Shown: piece after piece, positions 1 to 5,080 of the stretch
Layout: every line of letters begins with the position of its first letter
How positions within the stretch are numbered: position 1 is the stretch's first letter
Assembly (NCBI GenBank): GCA_946628865.1
Contig: CAMOXE010000133.1
Coordinates: forward strand, 1 to 6,461
DNA length: 6,461 nt
Reading direction: 5' to 3'
From: an uncultured Clostridia bacterium
GTDB taxonomy: Bacteria > Bacillota > Clostridia > Christensenellales > Borkfalkiaceae
Program-made: the position numbers and the translations under genes
Notes under the pieces: model-generated
The model's database searches: none
What the model was told of the DNA's origin: nothing
What the model saw: the letters and a program-made list of their open reading frames with translations, nothing else

Positions 1-1
1 G

Positions 2-1225
2 GCGTCGGAGGCAGAGGCGCAGAGGGCGTATTACGATTTCGTCGGCTACGTCGACAATATAGATACGGATATGAGCAAGTTTTTCGTGTCGGGCGATAAA
101 GAGGGCAGACAAAAGATACTCGGAGAACTCATGGTAAAGAGTTCTTTGGCGGACGCGGCGCTTTCTCAACTGCCGATGCACGACGAGGCGAAATATCTCA
201 CTTCAAAGTATATCAACCAAATCGGAGATTACGCAAAATACCTCAATAATCGACTTATAGAGGGGCAAACGCTTACGCAAGACGACTATTCGCGTTTAAG
301 CGACTTATACGAGATAAACGTTCGGCTTAAAAATTCGCTCGGCGAACTAAACGCCGAAATGGCAAAGGGCTACGATTTTTCTTCGCTTACCTCCGGCGTC
401 GACGGCGACGCGATAACCGAAAGGTTTACGGATATGGAAAATTCCGCGAAAGACTATCCCGAAATGATTTACGACGGTCCGTTTTCCGACGGTCTGGACG
501 GGATTAAACCCAAAGGTCTGAATTACGAAAACGTGACCGAAGAAGAGGTGAAAGGGAAATTCAAGTCGCTGTTTACCTTTTACGATATGGACGGTATCGA
601 AGTCGTCGGAAAGAGCGAAAACGGAAAGATAGAAACCTTTAACGTAAAAGGCGATATAAAAGAGGGCGGAGAGGCTTACGCTCAGTTTTCGGTAAAAGGC
701 GGAAAACTCGTGCTCTTTACCGCGTTCAGAGATTGCAAAAACGAAAACTACGGCGAAAACGAGTGCCAAAAAACGGCGGAGGAATTTTTGAAAAACGCGG
801 GCTTTAACGATATGAAACTCGTCTGGGAGTATTCCGCCGGCAACACGATGCACTACAACTTCGTCTACGAAAAAGACGGCATACTGTTCTATCCGGACAT
901 GGTAAAGGTAAACGTTTGCCGCGAGACGCTTAGAGTCAGCGGCGTAGACGCGGACGCCTACTATATGAATCATACCGAAGAGAGGGATTTCGGAACTCAT
1001 TTGAAGTCGATGGAAGAGGCGGCGGCGAAACTCGATAATAAACTCGCCGTTAAATCCGCCGACGCGGTGGTAATACCGATAGGAAACGGCAAAGAGCGCG
1101 CCGCATACGAATTTATCGCGACTTACGGCGGCTCGACCTATTACGTTTATATAGACGCCGAGACTTTAAAGCAAGCGGATATATTCAAAGTAATAGATAC
1201 CGCCGAGGGAAGATTGCTCATATAA
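2..1225 (+). CDS. ypeB: Germination protein YpeB, 5'-truncated by window edge
   Basis: YpeB is needed for stability and localisation of the spore cortex-lytic enzyme SleB and acts at the inner membrane/cortex of the dormant spore. The reading frame is open from base 2, so the ATG at 71 is internal. The 23 codons before it (ASEAEAQRAYYDFVGYVDNI...) read smoothly into family-like sequence. About 407 codons are visible against roughly 450 in the Bacillus protein, so the N-terminal membrane anchor is probably the missing part. The first ~150 visible residues are the helical N-terminal domain, with the family-like stretch LSQLPMHDEAKYL...NQIGDYAKYL. From about residue 177 come three PepSY-like units (roughly 177-235, 254-322 and 335-407) ending in YVYIDAETLKQADIFKVI. 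sleB commonly lies next to ypeB and would be upstream, outside the window. No frameshift is seen. The family assignment is by recall of its sequence pattern. Confidence 0.87.
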   Translation, partial: ASEAEAQRAYYDFVGYVDNIDTDMSKFFVSGDKEGRQKILGELMVKSSLADAALSQLPMHDEAKYLTSKYINQIGDYAKYLNNRLIEGQTLTQDDYSRLSDLYEINVRLKNSLGELNAEMAKGYDFSSLTSGVDGDAITERFTDMENSAKDYPEMIYDGPFSDGLDGIKPKGLNYENVTEEEVKGKFKSLFTFYDMDGIEVVGKSENGKIETFNVKGDIKEGGEAYAQFSVKGGKLVLFTAFRDCKNENYGENECQKTAEEFLKNAGFNDMKLVWEYSAGNTMHYNFVYEKDGILFYPDMVKVNVCRETLRVSGVDADAYYMNHTEERDFGTHLKSMEEAAAKLDNKLAVKSADAVVIPIGNGKERAAYEFIATYGGSTYYVYIDAETLKQADIFKVIDTAEGRLLI

Positions 1226-1245
1226 GATAATATTTTTCAGGTTTT

Positions 1246-1283
1246 TTTCGGCGGCGCGCCCGTTTTAGGGCGCGCCGCCGAAA
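1246..1283 (+). terminator. Strong hairpin terminator after ypeB
   Basis: A perfect 16-bp stem (1246-1261 with 1268-1283), mostly G/C, closes a six-base loop GTTTTA. It begins 20 bases after the ypeB stop. The following TTTGTGTTT gives a moderate U-tract on the + strand. A run of seven T lies just before the stem, so a minus-strand transcript would have A rather than U after the hairpin, and the terminator is most likely one-directional. It isolates ypeB from dut. Confidence 0.75.
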
Positions 1284-1320
1284 TTTGTGTTTAAAAACGC
1301 TCGCTAAAAATAAAAAAAAG

Positions 1321-1329
1321 TGGTATAAT
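1321..1329 (+). promoter_or_regulatory. Extended -10 promoter of dut (TGGTATAAT)
   Basis: A perfect TATAAT at 1324-1329 is preceded by TGG, giving the TGn extended -10 element. At a 17-base spacing the -35 position (1301-1306, TCGCTA) matches TTGACA at only three of six positions, as is common when the extended element is present. Counting the last T as -7 puts +1 at 1336, the A of the dut ATG. Confidence 0.65.
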
Positions 1330-1335
1330 CGTTTT

Positions 1336-1773
1336 ATGGAAATAAAGATAAAGAGATTAAACGAAAGGGCAACCCTTCCGCGCTATGCGAGCGAGGGCAG
1401 CGCGGGGGCGGATCTCACTTCCGCCGAAAGCGAGGATATAACGATAAATCCGTCCGAAACGGTTTTTATCGGCACGGGCATAGCGGCGGAAATCCCCCAA
1501 GGCTACGTCGGACTCGTTTACGCTCGGAGCGGAATATCGTGCAAGCGCGATCTTGCGCCCGCGAATAAGGTCGGCGTTATCGACAGCGATTACAGGGGCG
1601 AAATCAAAGTCGCTCTCCACAACCACGGCACGAAGCCGCAGACCGTGTTAAAAGGCGAAAGAATAGCGCAACTTTTGATCGCGCCTTGTCCCGTTGCGAA
1701 TTTTATCGAGGCGGACGAGTTGGATTGCACCGTTCGCGGCGAGGGCGGTTTCGGCTCTACGGGTAAAGCCTGA
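1336..1773 (+). CDS. dut: dUTP diphosphatase (dUTPase)
   Basis: Hydrolyses dUTP to dUMP and pyrophosphate in the cytoplasm, keeping uracil out of DNA and supplying dUMP for thymidylate synthesis. The protein is 145 residues, typical of the trimeric family. All five motifs are present in order: SAGADL (22-27), ARSG (63-66), GVIDSDYRGE (80-89, with the probable catalytic Asp83 and nucleotide-stacking Tyr86), GERIAQLL (107-114) and the C-terminal glycine-rich RGEGGFGSTG (134-143). The ATG at 1336 is chosen because it opens the family's usual N-terminus (MEIKIKRLN). The frame extends upstream to a TTG at 1285, but that would place the promoter inside the gene and add a lysine-rich stretch unlike the family. 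No Shine-Dalgarno sequence precedes the ATG, and the promoter places the transcript start on it. It appears to be a single-gene unit. Confidence 0.96.
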   Translation: MEIKIKRLNERATLPRYASEGSAGADLTSAESEDITINPSETVFIGTGIAAEIPQGYVGLVYARSGISCKRDLAPANKVGVIDSDYRGEIKVALHNHGTKPQTVLKGERIAQLLIAPCPVANFIEADELDCTVRGEGGFGSTGKA

Positions 1774-1829
1774 CAAGCGTTTTCGCTTACATAAAAATCG
1801 AAATATGCTCATTTTAGGTTTTAAAAACG

Positions 1830-1858
1830 TTGACAAAGTGTTTTAAATAGTATAAAAT
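1830..1858 (+). promoter_or_regulatory. Sigma-A-type promoter of the 1925 gene
   Basis: A perfect -35 TTGACA (1830-1835), a 17-base spacer and a -10 TAAAAT (1853-1858, overlapping TATAAA at 1851) lie in an AT-rich stretch. The predicted start of transcription is near 1865, leaving a leader of about 60 bases before the ATG at 1925. Confidence 0.75.
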
Positions 1859-1877
1859 ATTATATGACTTATTATGC

Positions 1878-1917
1878 GGATAGGCGGCTAAAGCCGCTCG
1901 TCCTTTTCTTGCAAGGA
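1878..1917 (+). promoter_or_regulatory. Leader with two mutually exclusive hairpins, one covering the ribosome binding site
   Basis: Hairpin A pairs 1878-1888 with 1893-1903 around a TAAA loop, giving ten pairs (two G-U) and one mismatch. Hairpin B pairs TCCTT (1901-1905) with AAGGA (1913-1917) around a seven-base loop and would bury the AAGGAG ribosome binding site (1913-1918). The two share bases 1901-1903, so they cannot fully form together. Forming A would free the binding site and forming B would hide it. The pairing is seen in the sequence. A regulatory role is inference, and hairpin B is short (5 bp). Confidence 0.35.
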
Positions 1918-1924
1918 GAAATCT

Positions 1925-3199
1925 ATGAAGAAATCTTCAATCTTACTGACGCTTATTATCGCGCTTACTTTCGCGATATCGTCGTTTAGCACGGTAGCGT
2001 TTGCCGTAAGCTACCCGGTGCATTACCATCTTACGGACGAGAACCTCGGAGCGGCTAACGCCGCGGTCGCCAATGCGGACAAGACCGGAACGACTTTCAC
2101 TATCCCCAAAGACGAAATGCGCAATCTTATAGACATAGACGAAGACCGTATATCCTCCAAAGACTTCTTAAGAGTAGATTTATATGTTATCAAGCCTCAA
2201 GGCAGTATACCGACTTCGGCTACGAGTTCCAAAACTGACGGGACTTATCCGACCATTTCGCTTGACAAATCGGGAACTTACAGATTCTGGATATTGTACG
2301 GCAACCTCGCTTACGAAAAGCGTGACAGATATATGATGTTTACCGATGACGATAATAAGATGGACACCGAGGGTATTACCCTTAAGGATGACGGTTGGTA
2401 TGATGACGACGGTATAAAAAAGATTCCCGTATTTTCTTTTGAATACGAACACGAGGACAATCTGACGATAACCGCGTCGGGAACGAGCGAGGACGGCGTT
2501 GTAAACCGCGCGTATACGGACATTACTTTTAATATTTCACACGGCACGCTTGCCGCTAAAGACGGGCTGAAACTCGAATACAGTTCGGACAGCACCGACG
2601 GCGAGAAAGGGACTTGGGCTGCGGCGACGGTCGAGGACGCGGAATTCGACGAGAGCAAATTTACCTTGACTTCAATATCGTTTACGCCGAAAAAGAGAGG
2701 CTATTTCAGAGTTGTATGTACCGCGGAGGCCGACGATAAAGACGAGGTAAAGAAAGCGTACGCCACGGTTTACGTCAGCAAGGAATATACCGAAGTTAAA
2801 CTCGTAGACACGAGACTTAGAGACTTTTTGAAGAACAACTGGAAATCGCTTATATTCTTAGGGCTTGCTCTGCTCAGTCTTATCGGAATAGTAGTCGTAG
2901 CGCTGTATAAACCGAAGGACGCGCCGGCAAAGAAAGCGGTCGTTAAAGAGGACGACCAAGCAGAAATCGACGAAGGCGACGCGACGGAGGCGGAGGTCGC
3001 CGAAGAAGAGAGCAACGCGACGGAGGCTGAGAACGCCGAAGAAGAAAGCGCGCCGGTCAGTGAGGACGAGACTTACGAAGAAGAGGCTGCCGAGGACGTG
3101 CCGGAACAAGAGGAAACGACTGAATCCGCGCAAGAGATAACGGAAAATACCGAGACTTCGGAAATCAATGACTCTTCCGAAAAGAACGAAAACGAATAA
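1925..3199 (+). CDS. Secreted, single-pass membrane protein with acidic cytoplasmic tail, function unknown
   Basis: I do not recognise this 424-residue protein. It starts with a classical signal peptide (MKK, then a hydrophobic core to about residue 24) and a likely signal peptidase site AFA|V after residue 27. The outer part runs from about 28 to 305. Residues ~180-290 alternate beta-like segments ending in KRGYFRVVCTAEA...AYATVYVS, which looks like an Ig-type or cadherin-type beta sandwich. An earlier stretch (SLDKSGTYRFWILYGNLAY, ~117-135) also looks beta-rich. One membrane helix lies at about 308-328, flanked by K307 before and K329/K333/K334 after. A ~95-residue tail extremely rich in Glu, with Ala and Thr, follows and should be cytoplasmic (type I topology). 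The tail holds a 12-residue duplication. The start is supported by AAGGAG at 1913-1918, six bases from the ATG. It has its own promoter. A surface sensor or adhesion-type role is possible but unproven. Confidence 0.85.
   Translation: MKKSSILLTLIIALTFAISSFSTVAFAVSYPVHYHLTDENLGAANAAVANADKTGTTFTIPKDEMRNLIDIDEDRISSKDFLRVDLYVIKPQGSIPTSATSSKTDGTYPTISLDKSGTYRFWILYGNLAYEKRDRYMMFTDDDNKMDTEGITLKDDGWYDDDGIKKIPVFSFEYEHEDNLTITASGTSEDGVVNRAYTDITFNISHGTLAAKDGLKLEYSSDSTDGEKGTWAAATVEDAEFDESKFTLTSISFTPKKRGYFRVVCTAEADDKDEVKKAYATVYVSKEYTEVKLVDTRLRDFLKNNWKSLIFLGLALLSLIGIVVVALYKPKDAPAKKAVVKEDDQAEIDEGDATEAEVAEEESNATEAENAEEESAPVSEDETYEEEAAEDVPEQEETTESAQEITENTETSEINDSSEKNENE
2981..3052 (+). repeat. 36-bp tandem duplication in the acidic tail
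   Basis: Two adjacent 36-base units (2981-3016 and 3017-3052) encode ATEAEVAEEESN and ATEAENAEEESA, residues 353-376 of the membrane protein. The DNA copies differ at several positions, so this is an old in-frame duplication within a low-complexity tail. Confidence 0.7.
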
Positions 3200-3226
3200 T
3201 TCGTTCAATCTTATTTTTAACCGACC

Positions 3227-3253
3227 GAGGCGAGCGCAGAAAGCGCTCGCCTC
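3227..3253 (+). terminator. Perfect hairpin between the 1925 gene and bioY, lacking a U-tract
   Basis: An 11-bp perfect stem (3227-3237 with 3243-3253) closes an AGAAA loop, 27 bases after the upstream stop and 30 bases before the bioY ATG. No T-run follows on the + strand (TTACAATGAC), nor on the minus strand. It may be a weak terminator, an mRNA processing or stability element, or part of a bioY leader. A TACAAT at 3255-3260 could be a -10 for bioY, but no -35 is seen. Confidence 0.45.
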
Positions 3254-3283
3254 TTACAATGACTTTAAAAGGAGAAACCCGTA

Positions 3284-3829
3284 ATGAAAAATTCAGCGAA
3301 AAAACTTGCTTTTGCGGCGGTGTTCGTCGCGCTTATCGTCGTGGGGGCGTTCATAACGATACCCGTCGCCCCCGTTCCGTTTACCCTGCAAACGCTGTTC
3401 GTGCTTATGGCGGGCGCGTGTTTGGGCGGAGTTTGGGGGCTTATCTGTGTCGCTGTCTACATAGCCATGGGGCTTATCGGCTTGCCTGTTTTTGCGGGCG
3501 GCGGATCAGGCTTTTCATACGTTTTAAAACCGTCGTTCGGCTTTACGATAGGCTTTGCGGTCGCGGCGTTTTTAGTCGGCGCTATAGTAAAAAAAGATCC
3601 GAAGATAAAGAACACGAAACTCTTATTCGCGCTCGGCTCGGGAACTTTGGTAATATACGTTTTCGGTATACTTTACTATATAATCATTCAGCGCGTTTAT
3701 TTCGGTAACGGCGTGGATTTTTGGCACGTTCTGCTCTATTTTTGGATAATATTTATTCCGTCGGATATAGTCAAATGCGCGATAGCGTTTTTTTCGCTGA
3801 AAAAAGTGTTGCCCGTCATTTACAAATAA
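3284..3829 (+). CDS. bioY: Biotin transporter BioY (ECF S-component)
   Basis: An integral membrane, substrate-binding subunit that takes up biotin, usually with the shared ECF module EcfA/EcfA'/EcfT, which is not in this window. The protein is 181 residues, the family's normal length, and almost entirely hydrophobic with about six helices. Family landmarks are PVPFTLQTLFVLMAGACLG (30-48), GLPVFAGG (66-73), PSFGFTIGF (83-91, where many relatives have PTGGY or similar) and the late PSDIVK (159-164) that matches the conserved P-x-D-x-x-K. The start is supported by AAGGAG at 3269-3274, nine bases from the ATG. It lies downstream of the unknown membrane protein and may be cotranscribed with it through a hairpin that lacks a U-tract. 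I saw no BirA-type inverted-repeat operator and no biotin synthesis genes nearby, which would suit a biotin scavenger. Confidence 0.93.
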   Translation: MKNSAKKLAFAAVFVALIVVGAFITIPVAPVPFTLQTLFVLMAGACLGGVWGLICVAVYIAMGLIGLPVFAGGGSGFSYVLKPSFGFTIGFAVAAFLVGAIVKKDPKIKNTKLLFALGSGTLVIYVFGILYYIIIQRVYFGNGVDFWHVLLYFWIIFIPSDIVKCAIAFFSLKKVLPVIYK

Positions 3830-3858
3830 TTGACATAACACTCAAAATATATTATACT
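3830..3858 (+). promoter_or_regulatory. Near-consensus sigma-A promoter of the 3888 gene
   Basis: TTGACA (3830-3835), a 17-base spacer and TATACT (3853-3858) make one of the best promoters in the window. The -35 starts on the base right after the bioY stop codon. The predicted transcript start near 3865 gives a leader of about 23 bases, with an AGAGGT binding site (3875-3880) seven bases before the ATG. Confidence 0.8.
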
Positions 3859-3887
3859 TAATGTAATAAATCAGAGAGGTAATCGTT

Positions 3888-5024
3888 ATGTTCTACATAT
3901 ATAAAGATATGGGAAGCATCATTGCGGCGCTTAAAAACAAGAAATGGCGCTTGGTAAACGCCGAAATTGCGGCGTTTAAAGGCGTTGAAATCGTGTACGT
4001 CCGCACCGTTTACGGAAAAGAACTTGAAGAGGCGGAAAAACCCGCCGCCAAAGTCGTAATTCCCGCCGCCGAAGAAATAATCGAAGAAATGCCCGAGGCG
4101 GAAGAAACAGTCGAAAAAACGACGGAAGAAATCGAAGAAGTACCTCTTGAACTCTCTGAAGAAGAGACCGAAACCGCGCTCATGGAAGAGGGCAGTTTAG
4201 ACGGAAGTCGCGAGGAAGTCGAAGAACTCGCCGCGATAGAAGACGCGAAAGAGCAAGAGCCGACCGTTGAAGAGACGGACGAAGTTGCCGAAGAGGAGCA
4301 AGTGCCGACCGTTGACGAGGCGGAAAAAGTTTCCGATAAAGAGCAAGAGCCGACAGCCGAGGAAGTAAAAGCGGAAAAGCCCGAGAGTGAGGCTGAAGAG
4401 GCGGAAAAGGCAGAAGAGAGTGCCGCGCCGAAGAAAGAAGAGTTTAAACTCACCGCGCCGGAAAACGCGGCAGAGTTGATGTCGAAGATGTGTACTAAGA
4501 GGGCGAGAAAACTTATCTACCGTCCGAACGAAGAACTGTTTTCGATGACGTGCGAGGTTCTCGGCACGGATAAAAACAACGAAGAAAAGATAAACGTAAA
4601 AAAGATACTCGAGGCGGAGATAAAAGAGGGCTTGAAACTCGGATACCTCGACAAGTTCGACGGCTTAAAGGGCAGCGAACTTAAAGAAGAGTACGAAAAC
4701 GATACGGTCTACGAACTTGCCGAGCAAGAGTTTAAGCGCACGGGGCTTTTATTCGACGGAAAGAAAGTAAAGGTATATATCTATGATTGGGATTTAAAAT
4801 CCTGCCACCACATAGGCTATATTGCCGACGAATATGCCGAGCAGGTAAAGCCGTATCTTCTTGACAGCGAGAAATACAGTTTCGACGTTATCGGCATAAT
4901 AACCGGCGGGAAGTACAAGAAAATAATCAAGGACCCCGAAACCGGCAAGATAACGGTTGAAAAGGGCAACGACGGAAAACTGGGCGTCGAACTCGACGTA
5001 ACGATAATAAACAGAAAAGATTAA
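3888..5024 (+). CDS. Soluble acidic protein with repeat linker and possible HIRAN-like C-terminal domain
   Basis: I do not recognise the whole 378-residue protein. It has three parts. Residues 1-44 form a short folded-looking head (MFYIYKDMGSIIAALKNKKW...VEIVYVRTVYGKEL). Residues ~45-186 are a Glu/Ala-rich low-complexity linker with a 15-residue repeat at 121-165. Residues ~187-378 are a globular domain of mixed composition. Within it, residues ~291-346 (KVKVYIYDWDLK...HIGYIADEYAEQVKPYL...FDVIGIITGGKYKKI) resemble the HIRAN pattern, in which a strand is followed by an iGYi...a..l turn and a final strand. HIRAN domains are associated with DNA-processing proteins, but this match is by eye only. 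There is no signal peptide or membrane helix, so it should be cytoplasmic. The start is supported by AGAGGT seven bases upstream and by a strong promoter. The gene ends just before an AT-rich hairpin terminator. Confidence 0.85.
   Translation: MFYIYKDMGSIIAALKNKKWRLVNAEIAAFKGVEIVYVRTVYGKELEEAEKPAAKVVIPAAEEIIEEMPEAEETVEKTTEEIEEVPLELSEEETETALMEEGSLDGSREEVEELAAIEDAKEQEPTVEETDEVAEEEQVPTVDEAEKVSDKEQEPTAEEVKAEKPESEAEEAEKAEESAAPKKEEFKLTAPENAAELMSKMCTKRARKLIYRPNEELFSMTCEVLGTDKNNEEKINVKKILEAEIKEGLKLGYLDKFDGLKGSELKEEYENDTVYELAEQEFKRTGLLFDGKKVKVYIYDWDLKSCHHIGYIADEYAEQVKPYLLDSEKYSFDVIGIITGGKYKKIIKDPETGKITVEKGNDGKLGVELDVTIINRKD
4248..4382 (+). repeat. Three tandem 45-bp units encoding 15 residues each
   Basis: Units at 4248-4292, 4293-4337 and 4338-4382 encode KEQEPTVEETDEVAE, EEQVPTVDEAEKVSD and a more diverged third copy starting KEQEPTAEEVK (residues 121-165 of the acidic protein). 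Copies one and three share 17 identical bases at their starts (4248-4264 and 4338-4354). The units keep the reading frame and sit within the acidic linker. Confidence 0.8.
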
Positions 5025-5028
5025 ACGG

Positions 5029-5061
5029 CAAAAGAAAGGTAATGAAGTTACCTTTCTTTTG
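5029..5061 (+). terminator. AT-rich intrinsic terminator hairpin after the 3888 gene
   Basis: A perfect 14-bp stem (5029-5042 with 5048-5061) closes a TGAAG loop, five bases after the stop of the acidic protein. The 5' arm is A-rich (AAAAGAAAGG) and the 3' arm is its T-rich partner (CCTTTCTTTT), the typical shape of a clostridial-type terminator that could work in either direction. The ATG at 5042 lies across the stem-loop junction, which argues against its use as the proB start. Confidence 0.7.
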
Positions 5062-5080
5062 TAAAAACGGAAAACGGGAT

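Noticed and set aside
347..1000. 217-codon minus-strand open frame
   Set aside because: It lies wholly antisense to ypeB, which shows clear family sequence, and its translation resembles no family I know.
1285..1335. Upstream extension of dut from a TTG codon
   Set aside because: It would place the TATAAT promoter inside the gene and add a Lys-rich stretch absent from dUTPases.
1775..1788. AAGCG-TTTT-CGCTT hairpin after dut as a terminator
   Set aside because: It has only five pairs and no following T-run, so there is too little to call a terminator.
1805..1846. 13-codon frame in the dut downstream gap
   Set aside because: It overlaps the -35 of the next promoter, has no binding site and is too short to support.
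2311..2658. 115-codon Ser-rich minus-strand frame
   Set aside because: It is antisense to the well-supported 1925 membrane protein and has shadow-like composition.
3259..3708. 149-codon + strand frame overlapping bioY
   Set aside because: It is out of frame with bioY and Arg-rich. The ribosome binding site and family match belong to the bioY frame.
4010..4453. 147-codon Ser-rich minus-strand frame
   Set aside because: It is the antisense shadow of the Glu-codon-rich linker, since GAA and GAG read as TTC and CTC or, shifted, as TCx serine codons.
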